From positions 248,001-312,000 of the forward strand of contig CAVYBR010000004.1 of the NCBI GenBank assembly GCA_963766765.1: a DNA stretch of 64,000 nt, in the 5' to 3' direction. This DNA comes from JACCQS01 sp963766765 (GTDB taxonomy: Bacteria > Actinomycetota > Actinomycetes > Mycobacteriales > Geodermatophilaceae). Positions 23,760-32,630 of the stretch are shown here, piece by piece. Position 1 is the stretch's first letter, and every line of letters starts with the position of its first letter. The notes beneath the pieces were generated by a model, which saw only the letters and a list, made by a program, of their open reading frames with translations, had not been told where the DNA came from and ran no database searches. Both the position numbers and the translations under genes were made by a program.

Positions 23760-26612
23760 ATGCCGGCAGCGACAACCTTTCTCGTCGGCCGTCGCGGACC
23801 GACGGACCTGGCGTCGAAGTCACTCGCGCAGGCACAACAGGGCCGTGGCCGGCTGCTGCTGGTGAGTGGGGAAGCAGGCGTGGGCAAGAGCCAGTTGGCC
23901 CGCTGGGCAATCGAACAGGCACAGGCTCAGGGGTTGCGAGTGGCGCGAGGAACTGCCGTCGACGATGCAGGAGCCCCGACGTTCTGGCCGTGGATTCGCG
24001 CATCCAACGATCTACCCGAACTCGAAGCAGCGCTGACTCCACCGTCGGACAACATCGATGATCCCAAGAGTGCCCGTTTTCGACTGCACGTCGCGGTGAC
24101 GCAAGCCCTCCAGAGCTCCGCAGAACAGGGCCTGTTGCTCGTACTCGAGGACATCCACTGGGCTGACCGTGACTCGTTGCTGCTGCTGCGTCACATCGCG
24201 GCTGAGCTCGACGACAGTCGGATCCTGGTGCTGGCAACATTTCGGCCCGAGACATCCCCAAGCCTTGCCGAGCTACTGCCGGATCTGGTCCGCGCGCCGG
24301 AGGCACGCCTGATCGCACTGTCCGGTCTCGAGACCACTGATGTGGCCAGCTGGATGCGCCAGACCCCGGGCACGTCGGAGTGGGTCGCGCATGCGAGCGC
24401 GTTGCGCGACCTGACCGACGGGAATCCACTCTTCCTGCGGCTACTGACCGAGGTGCTCCCCGATACCGATACAGCGCAGCCTTCGGCGCTGGAAAACCTG
24501 ACGGAGCAGCGCCCTGACCTGGCCGAGGTAGTGCTGGCGCGCTTCAACCGACTGCCCGAGTCCGTACGGGCACTGCTCGAAGTTGCCAGCGTGATGGCCG
24601 AGCAGCTCGAGGTAGACGTACTCGCCGCGGCCAGTGCGAGGTCCGGCGAGGAGGTCTCGCTGCAACTCGCCCAGGGGCTGGCGGCCGGCGTACTCCGGGC
24701 GGAGGCTAAGGAAGCCGTCTTCTTCCGGCACGCACTCGTCCGCGACGCGATCTACGGCCGGCTGTCGCCGACGACGAGGCGAGAGCTCCATGCCGGCATC
24801 GCCGCGGCGCTGGAAAACCTGAAGCGCCCGGTACCTCCTGGCCTGGTAGCCGCGCACTGGCACCGAGCCGGGGCAGGTTCGCGACGGCGCTCGCTGGACT
24901 GGGCAACACGCGCGGCCCGCGCAGCCGAGTCGGCCTTCGCCTACGACGAAGCCGTCCGTTTCGCACAACAAGCCGCGGATTGCGCCGCGGAACTCGGCGA
25001 GCCGGTGGAGGATCAGGCTGTCCTCACCTTGGAGCTGGCGCGTGCCCAGTTCGCCGCCGAACGAGTGCCCGACGCTCTCGAGTGTTGTCTGCTGGTTGCC
25101 GACCTCGCCGAGCGCTGCCAACGCCCCGACCTGGGCGCGCAGGCCGCGCTCGTGATCACCGGCGTGGGTTCGGCGGAGGTGTATCGCGTGTTGCGCAGGA
25201 TCAGCCAGCGCGCCTTGGAGCTCTTGCCACCGGAGGAAAAGGTGATGCGGGCCCGCCTGCTGGCGCAACTGGCCGTTGCCAGCGCGGAGGACGAGGGAGG
25301 TCCGGCGGCGATGCGCTTGTCCGCCGACGCCCTCGCCGCAGCCGAGACGTCTGGTGACCAAGAAGCCATCCTCGATGCGCTTGCCGCTCGCCACCTTTCG
25401 ATCGCCGTACCGGAGACCGTGCACGAGCGAATCCAATTGGCCGAACGTGCCATCGCGATCGGCGCCCAGGCGCACCGACCGATCGCCGCGCTATGGGGAC
25501 ACCTCTGGCGTATCGACGCGGCGTTTCAGCTCGGCGATCTGTCCACGGCCGACCGTCACCTGGCCGAAATCGATCAACTTGCCCGCCAGCGCAAGTCGGC
25601 TTTGGCGCGCTGGCACCACCACCGGATCTCGGCGGCCCGATGCGCGCTGTTCGGGGACTTCGCCGGCGCACACGAGCACAACGAGGCCGCGATGTGGCTT
25701 GCTCGGCAGATGGACGATGTGACGACGTTCGGTCTCTACTACGCGTTCCGCACGCAGCTCGCGATCGTTCGCGGCGACCCGGCGGAGTTCCCCGACGGGA
25801 TACTGGAGGTGATGCGCGGCGCGCCACCGATGCCGCTGATTCAGATCGGCCTCGTCATCTGGCTGGCGATCACCGGCGATCGGGACGCGGCCGTCGCAGC
25901 GTTCGAGGAGTTTCGTGGTCTTCCCGGGCAGTTCCCGAAGGGCACCCGCTGGGCGGGCACCATGGGTCAGATCGGTGTTGCCGCAGTGCTTCTCGACGAC
26001 TCCGAAGTGGCCGGCGCGGTGTACGAACTGTTGGCCCCTTCGGCGAAGTACTGCTCCGGCGATGGGTCAGGGTCGATCTTCTGTCACGGCTCGAACGCGT
26101 ACGGCCTCGGAAATCTCGCGTTGACGGCGGGCGAGTTCGACACGGCTCTCCGGCACTTCGCGGACGCAGTTGCAGTCAACGCGGGACTCGGTGCCCGACC
26201 CTTCACGGCCCTGAGCCGGTTGGGTTGGGCCAAGGCGCTCCATGCTCGGCAATCCGTGGCTGGAAACCCGAATCACGGCGGTGGCTCCAACGAGGAGATC
26301 CCCACAGCCCACAAACTTGCCTCTCAGGCCATGGCGGAATTCACTCGACTCAACATGCCGGGTCCGAGGTCTTCCGCCGAGGAACTACTGCGCCAACTCA
26401 GGCTTGAATCGACTGTCGAGAATCCGCTCTCCGACCGAGAGAGCGAAGTCGCCCGGCTGGTGTCGGACGGGTTGTCGAATCGGGAGATCGCCGGTCAACT
26501 CTTTCTGTCCGAACGCACGGTGGAGTCCCACGTCCGCTCGATCCTGAACAAGCTGGGAGTCCGATCCCGCACCGAGATAGCCACGTGGACGGTCCTGCAG
26601 CGCACTCCCTGA
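23760..26612 (+). CDS. LuxR-family ATPase regulator (LAL/MalT-like)
   Basis: A 950-residue STAND-type transcription regulator. The N-terminal AAA/NTPase domain has Walker A GEAGVGKSQ (38-46) and Walker B LLLVLEDIHWAD (about 122-133). A long helical TPR-like sensor region covers roughly 330-880. The C-terminal LuxR helix-turn-helix is LSDRESEVARLVSDGLSNREIAGQLF ... RTVESHVRSILNKLGV (about 885-945). The inducing ligand and target genes are unknown. It is divergent from the YCII-ECF42-VOC operon across 124 bp, so it may regulate that set; this is inference from position. Confidence 0.92.
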   Translation: MPAATTFLVGRRGPTDLASKSLAQAQQGRGRLLLVSGEAGVGKSQLARWAIEQAQAQGLRVARGTAVDDAGAPTFWPWIRASNDLPELEAALTPPSDNIDDPKSARFRLHVAVTQALQSSAEQGLLLVLEDIHWADRDSLLLLRHIAAELDDSRILVLATFRPETSPSLAELLPDLVRAPEARLIALSGLETTDVASWMRQTPGTSEWVAHASALRDLTDGNPLFLRLLTEVLPDTDTAQPSALENLTEQRPDLAEVVLARFNRLPESVRALLEVASVMAEQLEVDVLAAASARSGEEVSLQLAQGLAAGVLRAEAKEAVFFRHALVRDAIYGRLSPTTRRELHAGIAAALENLKRPVPPGLVAAHWHRAGAGSRRRSLDWATRAARAAESAFAYDEAVRFAQQAADCAAELGEPVEDQAVLTLELARAQFAAERVPDALECCLLVADLAERCQRPDLGAQAALVITGVGSAEVYRVLRRISQRALELLPPEEKVMRARLLAQLAVASAEDEGGPAAMRLSADALAAAETSGDQEAILDALAARHLSIAVPETVHERIQLAERAIAIGAQAHRPIAALWGHLWRIDAAFQLGDLSTADRHLAEIDQLARQRKSALARWHHHRISAARCALFGDFAGAHEHNEAAMWLARQMDDVTTFGLYYAFRTQLAIVRGDPAEFPDGILEVMRGAPPMPLIQIGLVIWLAITGDRDAAVAAFEEFRGLPGQFPKGTRWAGTMGQIGVAAVLLDDSEVAGAVYELLAPSAKYCSGDGSGSIFCHGSNAYGLGNLALTAGEFDTALRHFADAVAVNAGLGARPFTALSRLGWAKALHARQSVAGNPNHGGGSNEEIPTAHKLASQAMAEFTRLNMPGPRSSAEELLRQLRLESTVENPLSDRESEVARLVSDGLSNREIAGQLFLSERTVESHVRSILNKLGVRSRTEIATWTVLQRTP

Positions 26613-26623
26613 CGACTGGACCG

Positions 26624-29600
26624 TCAGCCGGCCCGGACCGAGACCGGGTCAGCCAGGAAATCAGACCGAGGCGGTTCGAGGCTCGACCCATGCGAACCGG
26701 TGTGGATGTGCAGCTGCATCGGCACCCTCGTGCGCAGCTCTTCGACGTGGCTGACGATGCCGACGACCCGACCGCTCTGGCGCAGCTCGTCGAGCACGGT
26801 CATCACCGCGTCCAGCGAGTCGGGGTCCAGGCCACCGAAGCCCTCGTCGACGAACAGCGTGTCCAACGTGATGCCGCCCGACTCTGCGGTGACGACGTCG
26901 GCAAGTCCCAACGCCAGCGCCAGGGCCGCCATGAAGCTCTCGCCTCCCGACAGAGTCTTTGTCGGTCGCTGGGTTCCGGTGTGACTGTCAAGGATGTCCA
27001 CGCTCAGACCGCTGCGCCGATTGCCACCGCGGAGATCGTCTGAGTGCACGAACCCGTACCGACCGCTGGACATCTGCCGAAGCCGCGCCGTTGCGGCCGC
27101 CGCCACGTGCTCGAGCCGGGCAGCCAGGACGTACGAACGCAGCCGCATCTTCTTGACGTTGGCACCGGCGCCGGCAGCCAAGGCAGCGAGCGCGCTCGCC
27201 TGCGAGCTTGCCTCGCGCAGCGGCACACACTCCGCCCCTGCCTGGTCGAGCAATACGGCCAGCTCATCGAGCTCGCCACAGGTTCGCTCTGCTCGACTGA
27301 GCGCACCTACCGCGCGCTCGCGGGCCTTGACGGCCGCTGCGTGCTCGGCTTCGAGTGCTTCGCGGTCCGCCCGAAGCCGCTTGGACAGGGCCAAGATCTT
27401 GTCGGTCTCCGAGTCGGGTCCGGGCAAGGCTGCGTCCAGGCCAACCGCTAGGTCAGAAAACGCGTCGTGGACCTCGTCGGAAGCTGCGGTCAGCTCGGCG
27501 ACTACGCCGGTCTGGGCGTCCTCGTGCTCCCTGATCCCGGCGGCAAGGTCATCGCGGCCCTGCTCGTCCAACAGCGCGTCCATAGCGGAGCCCGCATCGT
27601 CGAAATCTGAGCGATGCAAGCGGTTTTCGAGCCGGGCCTTGGCAGCGGTGGCCGTGCTCAACGTCTGCGCGTACGTGGCCCAGACCTGTTCGACGGCCTC
27701 CGCGGCGGCGGCGAGAGCGGTGAGCCGGTCCCGCCGAAGCTGCAAGGATTCATCCGCTCCGCATGCCTCGTCCAAGCGGAGCCGGCCGGCGCGAACTCGA
27801 CGGCTGAGCTCCTTCGCACCGGCTCGATCGGCGCTCTGCTCGTCGGTCAGCTTCGCGATTTGTTGTGTGAGTTCGCGTTGTCCAGCCACGAGGTCAGCGC
27901 GTTCGGCAACCAGGACCGGCAGTTGTGCGGCAGCCGCGCGGGCGCTCGCCTCGTCGGTGACCGCGACCGCATGCTCCTTGCGTACAGCCGTCAGCGTGGC
28001 ACCGGAGGTCACCGACGAGCAGACCTCGAGTTCCCCGCACAACGCGATGACCCGGTCGGTCGCCTCCCGGCTGGCTTGGGACAGCTCCTCGTGATGCTCG
28101 GCAGCTGCCTGCTCGTCGTCCGCGGTCACGATGGTCCGCGTCGGGCGGGCCGGCACCGGATGCTCGATCGAACCGCAGACCGGGCAGTTCTGACCGTCGG
28201 CAAGGTCGGCGGCGAGTTCGGCCGCAATGCCGGCGAGCCTTGCCTCGCGCAACGAGAGCCAGTCGGCCTTCGCCGTCAACGCTGCTCGTTCGACCTTCAG
28301 CTGTTCCGCCTTCGCCGAGGCGATGAGACGGGTCAACTCCTTTGCCCGCGCGGCGGCCGAAACCCGAGCCTCAGCCGCGGCCAACGCGTCGGTCGCATGC
28401 TGGAGACCGGCTGCACAGATTCGTGCCGCGTCGCGGCGCTGTTCGAGGTCGGCGAGTGCCGGTCCGATCTGGCCGCTGAGTTCGTTCAGTTCGTCGAGCG
28501 TTGCTTTGCGCCCGGCCTGCGTCTCGACCAGGTCGGCCAGCCGAAGCTCATCGACCACGACGACGTCGAGCTCTGCCTCGAGGTGGGCAAGCCGGGCGAC
28601 CTCGTCCCGCAGGTTCCGGCTCCACCGCCGCAGCTCGGTGGTTGCTTTCGCGTTACCCGCGACCCGTACCAGGTCGAGCTCCGACGCGTGCGGCTGACCA
28701 TCGTCGACCGGCTGCAGCCGGACCGGGCGGAGGCCGTCCTTGTCCAGCCGGGCGAGGACTGCGTAGCAGTCGCTGAGTTCGGCTGCCGACTGGTGGACCT
28801 CGTTCGCAGTGTCGGCGGCTGACTCCAGGAATTGCCGGAGAGGTTCGGCGGCGTTCGCGGCCGCGAGTCGCTTCCCCCGTTGGACCAGGGACTTGGCGCG
28901 GTCGGCAAGAGAGTCACGAATCCGAGCTGCGGCCAGCAGCCGGTCCACGGCGCGGACACCACCTCTGGCCCGGTCGCGGCGGGTCTCGGCTGCGCCCAGA
29001 GCAGCCTTGGTGGCGGCGTCCTCAGTCTGGGCGACCAGCAACTGGGCCTGTGCCCGGACCTGCTGGCTTGCCACATAGGCATGCACCGGCTCGGGATCCT
29101 CGGTGGCCGGCCTGGCCACAACCTCCACATCAGTCGCCGGCCCGGTGGGGCCTCGGGAGGCTTGTTCCAGTCGATGGAGCAGTCGGTCCACCGTTTCCTC
29201 GGCGATCGCCAGGACCGACCTGGCTGTACGGGCGTGCTCGGCCAGCCAGTCCTCGACGTCGGAGAAGCGGCCCGCGTCGAACAGCGTTTCGAGCACTCGG
29301 GCCCGCTGATCGGGCTCGGCGCGCAGGAACTCGGCGAACTCTCCCTGGGGCAGCAAGACCACCTGCCAGAACTGCTCCGCGGTCAACCCGATCTGCTCTC
29401 GGAGGTAGTCGCCGCCCTCGTCCAGGCGGGTGCTCACCGGTTCCCAGATCCCATCGATCTGGCGTTGGACGTGCAACATGGCCTGGTCCTTGGTGGTGCC
29501 GCTCCCGCGAGCCTTGGGCCGCTCCTGTTCCGGGCGGCGGGTGATCCGGACCCGGTCGCCTCGGAGGGTGAGCTCGCAGACCACTTCCGTGCGGATCCGC

Positions 29601-29818
29601 GGATCGGCATGGTCGCTGCGCAGCCGCTTCTCCTGGCCCCGGGCCCCGGGGACCCGGCCGTACAAGGCGAACGCGATCGCGTCCAACAAGGACGTCTTCC
29701 CGGCTCCGGTCGGGCCGCACAGCAGGAAGAGCCCATCCCGGCTCAGCGCATCGAGATCGACCTGCACCGTCGCCGCGAAAGGGCCGAACGCAGTCACCGC
29801 CAGCGAGTGGACTCTCAT
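26624..29818 (-). CDS. sbcC: Exonuclease SbcC (SMC-like ATPase subunit)
   Basis: Large subunit of the SbcCD nuclease that opens hairpins and processes DNA ends. 1064 residues: Walker A GPTGAGKTS (35-43), coiled coils enclosing the zinc hook CPVCGSIEHP, ABC signature TLSGGESFMAALALALG and Walker B LDTLFVDEGFGGLD near the C-terminus. ATG 29818 (MRVHSLAVTAFGPF) is chosen as the conserved start; the longer open frame to 30094 lies inside sbcD. A short duplication surrounds the start. Convergent with the LuxR-type gene, 11 bp apart. Confidence 0.95.
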   Translation of the reverse strand: MRVHSLAVTAFGPFAATVQVDLDALSRDGLFLLCGPTGAGKTSLLDAIAFALYGRVPGARGQEKRLRSDHADPRIRTEVVCELTLRGDRVRITRRPEQERPKARGSGTTKDQAMLHVQRQIDGIWEPVSTRLDEGGDYLREQIGLTAEQFWQVVLLPQGEFAEFLRAEPDQRARVLETLFDAGRFSDVEDWLAEHARTARSVLAIAEETVDRLLHRLEQASRGPTGPATDVEVVARPATEDPEPVHAYVASQQVRAQAQLLVAQTEDAATKAALGAAETRRDRARGGVRAVDRLLAAARIRDSLADRAKSLVQRGKRLAAANAAEPLRQFLESAADTANEVHQSAAELSDCYAVLARLDKDGLRPVRLQPVDDGQPHASELDLVRVAGNAKATTELRRWSRNLRDEVARLAHLEAELDVVVVDELRLADLVETQAGRKATLDELNELSGQIGPALADLEQRRDAARICAAGLQHATDALAAAEARVSAAARAKELTRLIASAKAEQLKVERAALTAKADWLSLREARLAGIAAELAADLADGQNCPVCGSIEHPVPARPTRTIVTADDEQAAAEHHEELSQASREATDRVIALCGELEVCSSVTSGATLTAVRKEHAVAVTDEASARAAAAQLPVLVAERADLVAGQRELTQQIAKLTDEQSADRAGAKELSRRVRAGRLRLDEACGADESLQLRRDRLTALAAAAEAVEQVWATYAQTLSTATAAKARLENRLHRSDFDDAGSAMDALLDEQGRDDLAAGIREHEDAQTGVVAELTAASDEVHDAFSDLAVGLDAALPGPDSETDKILALSKRLRADREALEAEHAAAVKARERAVGALSRAERTCGELDELAVLLDQAGAECVPLREASSQASALAALAAGAGANVKKMRLRSYVLAARLEHVAAAATARLRQMSSGRYGFVHSDDLRGGNRRSGLSVDILDSHTGTQRPTKTLSGGESFMAALALALGLADVVTAESGGITLDTLFVDEGFGGLDPDSLDAVMTVLDELRQSGRVVGIVSHVEELRTRVPMQLHIHTGSHGSSLEPPRSDFLADPVSVRAG

Positions 29819-29856
29819 GAGACCGCCTCGAGCGCTCGTCTCATGAGACCGCCTCG
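29812..29856. repeat. Short direct duplication across the sbcD stop and sbcC start
   Basis: A TCTCATGAGACCGCCTCG-like segment occurs at 29813-29830 and 29839-29856, 26 bp apart (one mismatch at the left edge region). One copy carries the sbcD TGA, the other the sbcC ATG. An ATGA-type overlap was probably duplicated, moving the sbcC start 23 bp past the sbcD stop. Confidence 0.6.
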
Positions 29857-30992
29857 TGCGCACGCCCTGCGGCCAGGGCTGCGGACAGAAGGTCTGTCTC
29901 GGCGGGCGTCGCCGGCGTCGCACGTACGTGTTGCACGAAGTCTGTGGTGATCGCGAGGTCCGAGCGTCCGACGATCCGGTCGACGTACGTCCGGGTATCT
30001 GTGGTTGCCTGCGTGAGTGGCGCCCAGTCGAGGTGCACGCAGAAGCCGAAGCGCTCACGCAGCCTGCGCATGGCATCGAGTGGCCGGGTGGCATCCACCA
30101 ACTGGGCGCTGACGTAGGCGTCCACGTGCGCCTGGTGCGCGGGATCTGTCAAGAGTTCGTCCAGCGTTCCGGTCAGAGTCACGAGCTCTCTGGGCCGGTC
30201 GAGAGGGTGCACGGTCACATCAGCCGGGCCGTCCGCGGCGAGTTCGACGACTTTCACCGACTTCACCTGGTCGGCCTCACTGAAGGAGTAGGCAAGCGGT
30301 GAGCCGGAGTAGTGAATCGCCGGGGTGATCTGCTGCGGGCGGTGGAGATGCCCGAGCGCGACATACGTGACGTCGGAGAACACCTCGGCAGGGACCACCT
30401 CGACGCCGCCGACGGTGATGTCTCGCTCGCTGTCGCCCTTGGCGCCACCGGCGACGAAGGCGTGGGCCAGTACGACCGTGCGGGTCAGCCCGCGGGTCAG
30501 TTGGTCTGCCCGGATCTGATCCATGGCTGCCTGCAGGACGTCCGTATGGCCCCGCGCCCGCGGCACACCGAGGGCCTGCTTGACGAGGTCGGGTTCGAGG
30601 TACGGAATTCCGTAGATGCCCACGCTCCCGTGCTCGTCCTCGATGATGACCGGCTCGGCCAGTCGTTCCACGTTCGTACGCAGGTACACGCCGTTGGCAG
30701 CGAGCAGGCCCGCGGCATATCCCAACCGGATGGACGAGTCGTGGTTGCCCGGCGTGATGACGACCTGAGCGCCGGTGGCCCGCAGCGTCGTGAGAACGCA
30801 GTCAAGGACGGAAACGGCACCCGCCGGTGGGATCGCCCGGTCGTAGATGTCCCCCGAGACCAGCACCACATCGACGGATTCGGCCCGGATCAGGTCGGCA
30901 AGGCCGGTGAGAACGCGCTCCTGGTCGGCCAGCAGGTCAGCGCCGTGCAACGACCGGCCGATATGCCAGTCAGACGTGTGCAACAGCCGCAT
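29841..30992 (-). CDS. sbcD: Exonuclease SbcD (Mre11-like nuclease subunit)
   Basis: Calcineurin-like phosphoesterase partner of SbcC, 383 residues. Metal ligands are visible in HTSDWHIG (Asp8, His10), VSGDIYDRAIPP, TPGNHDSSIR and ALGHLHRPQ. ATG 30992 is used because the catalytic strand MRLLHTSDWH starts there, and TAGCGT lies 7 nt upstream. It precedes sbcC in an operon. Confidence 0.95.
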   Translation of the reverse strand: MRLLHTSDWHIGRSLHGADLLADQERVLTGLADLIRAESVDVVLVSGDIYDRAIPPAGAVSVLDCVLTTLRATGAQVVITPGNHDSSIRLGYAAGLLAANGVYLRTNVERLAEPVIIEDEHGSVGIYGIPYLEPDLVKQALGVPRARGHTDVLQAAMDQIRADQLTRGLTRTVVLAHAFVAGGAKGDSERDITVGGVEVVPAEVFSDVTYVALGHLHRPQQITPAIHYSGSPLAYSFSEADQVKSVKVVELAADGPADVTVHPLDRPRELVTLTGTLDELLTDPAHQAHVDAYVSAQLVDATRPLDAMRRLRERFGFCVHLDWAPLTQATTDTRTYVDRIVGRSDLAITTDFVQHVRATPATPAETDLLSAALAAGRAHEAVS

Positions 30993-30999
30993 GCCTCGG

Positions 31000-31005
31000 A
31001 CGCTA
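31000..31005 (-). promoter_or_regulatory. Probable -10 box for sbcD
   Basis: TAGCGT on the minus strand 7 nt before ATG 30992, leaderless spacing. Confidence 0.4.
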
Positions 31006-31057
31006 ACCCCGGCCCCAGACAAAACCCGGATGACGCGCAGTCACCCCCGTTGAGAAG

Positions 31058-32107
31058 TCAGACGCCCGCGGATGCCTCGCGGGCGGCCACCTCGGCGCGT
31101 ACGACCGGTGCAACCTCGGTTCCCAACAGCTCGATCGAGCGCAGAACCGCCTTGTGCGGCGCGGCGCCGAGTGAGCTCTGCATGAGGAATCGCTGGTGAC
31201 CGAAAAGCTCGTGCTGGAAGAGGATCTTCTCGATCACCTCGTCCGGGCTACCGACCACCAGAGCACCGCGCGGGGTGCGCAGCGCTTCAAAGCTCTCCCG
31301 AGTGGTCGGACCCCAGCCGCGCTCCCGACCGATCGCGGTCATCACTGCCGCGTACGGCGGGAAGAAGGCGTCCGCGGCGGCTTGTGACGTCTCCGCCACG
31401 AACCCGTGCGAATTGATCGACAGCGCCGGTGTGCTGTGGCCGGAGCGCTCGGCAGCCTGTCGGTAGAGATCGACGAGCGGGACGAAGCGCTCGGGCATCC
31501 CGCCGATGATGGCCACGGCCATCGGCAGCCCGAGCGTGCCGGCGCGGATGGCCGACGGAGGATTTCCGCCGACCGCTATCCAGATCGGGAGTGGGTCCTG
31601 GGCCGGCCTGGGGAAGACCGGCTGGTCCCGCAGCTCCGCCCGGAACTTCCCGGACCAGGTGACCCGCTCGTCATCGCGCAGCTGCAGCAACAAGAGGAGC
31701 TTCTCGGCGAACAGCGCGTCGTAGTCGTCGAGATCGAACCCGAACAGCGGGAATGATTCGATGAAGGAACCGCGCCCGACCATGATCTCGGCTCTGCCGC
31801 CGGACAGCAGGTCGAGCGTCGCGTACTGCTGGAACACTCGTACCGGATCCTCGGAGCTGAGGACGGTGACCGCGCTGGACAACCGGATGTTCTGGGTACG
31901 GGTGGCCGCTCCGGCCAGCACGATTGCCGGCGCCGAAACCGCGTAGTCGGCGCGATGGTGCTCGCCGAGGCCGAACACGTCGAGGCCGACCTGATCGGCG
32001 AGGACGACCTCCTCCAGCAGATTCGACAGTCGCTGTTGCGGGCTGATCACCTGGCCGCTTCGCGGATCAGCCGCAACGTCGCCGAACGTGTAGACGCCGA
32101 TCTGCAT
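31058..32107 (-). CDS. LLM-class flavin-dependent oxidoreductase
   Basis: A luciferase-like TIM-barrel monooxygenase of 349 residues. Typical stretches are LADQVGLDVFGLGEHHRADY, TQNIRLSSAVTVLSSEDPVRVFQQYATLDLLSGGRAEIMVGRGSF and IWIAVGGNPPSAIRAG. The N-terminus MQIGVYTFGDV and the group's pattern suggest FMN rather than F420, but with an F420 pathway in this genome either is possible. GGAGGA before ATG 32107 is a good ribosome site. Divergent from the ArsR gene. Confidence 0.9.
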   Translation of the reverse strand: MQIGVYTFGDVAADPRSGQVISPQQRLSNLLEEVVLADQVGLDVFGLGEHHRADYAVSAPAIVLAGAATRTQNIRLSSAVTVLSSEDPVRVFQQYATLDLLSGGRAEIMVGRGSFIESFPLFGFDLDDYDALFAEKLLLLLQLRDDERVTWSGKFRAELRDQPVFPRPAQDPLPIWIAVGGNPPSAIRAGTLGLPMAVAIIGGMPERFVPLVDLYRQAAERSGHSTPALSINSHGFVAETSQAAADAFFPPYAAVMTAIGRERGWGPTTRESFEALRTPRGALVVGSPDEVIEKILFQHELFGHQRFLMQSSLGAAPHKAVLRSIELLGTEVAPVVRAEVAAREASAGV

Positions 32108-32149
32108 GTGCGTTCCTCCTGGCGAAGGCTGTGTTGTTTCCTGGTTGCG

Positions 32150-32169
32150 GTTGAGGAACTACCCTCAAC
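32150..32169. promoter_or_regulatory. Inverted repeat, candidate ArsR/SmtB operator
   Basis: GTTGAGG and its perfect complement CCTCAAC, separated by 6 bp, 5 bp before the ArsR ATG. A second imperfect element, TATGA-N8-TCATA (32174-32191), overlaps the start codon. Both fit autoregulation by a small metal-sensing repressor. Confidence 0.4.
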
Positions 32170-32174
32170 AACAT

Positions 32175-32627
32175 ATGAACAAACTCTCATACGACGTGGT
32201 ACCACCGACGGAAGGGTGCACGCCGCCTGCCGTCGATTCCGCGCGCGTGAACGACGTCCTCGAGCGCATGCCGCCGGAGGGCGAGATCGTCGCCACCGCC
32301 GACATCTTCGATCTGCTCTCCGATCCCAACCGGTTGCGTCTGCTGGTTGCGCTGATCGACGGGGAACTGTGCGTCTGCGACCTGGCCGCGGTCTCCGGGA
32401 TGAGTGAATCGGCGACGTCCCACGCGCTGCGCCTGCTGCGCGCTCGTCGCGTGGTCAGCGTGCGCCGCAATGGGCGGCGCGCGTACTACCGCCTCGCCGA
32501 TGCCCATGTCCGCCTGCTGCTCGATCTCGGGTTCACCCACACCCAGCACACCGGCGAGCGGTCCGGCGAGGGCATGCGAACGCATGTGGCTGGGATCCAA
32601 AGAGCCGTGCAGCCGGAGCGGGTCTGA
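32175..32627 (+). CDS. ArsR/SmtB-family metal-sensing repressor
   Basis: A 150-residue winged-helix regulator. IFDLLSDPNRLRLLVALIDGELCVCDLAAVSGMSESATSHALRLLRARR contains the helix-turn-helix, and ELCVCDL is the alpha-3 metal-binding motif of ArsR/CadC-type sensors. A late histidine cluster (FTHTQHTGE) could add an alpha-5 type site as in zinc sensors. It is 3 bp upstream of a His-rich CDF exporter, so it most likely represses that gene until zinc, cadmium or a similar ion accumulates. ATG 32175 is used; the longer frame from 32106 is unsupported. Confidence 0.92.
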   Translation: MNKLSYDVVPPTEGCTPPAVDSARVNDVLERMPPEGEIVATADIFDLLSDPNRLRLLVALIDGELCVCDLAAVSGMSESATSHALRLLRARRVVSVRRNGRRAYYRLADAHVRLLLDLGFTHTQHTGERSGEGMRTHVAGIQRAVQPERV

Positions 32628-32630
32628 CTC

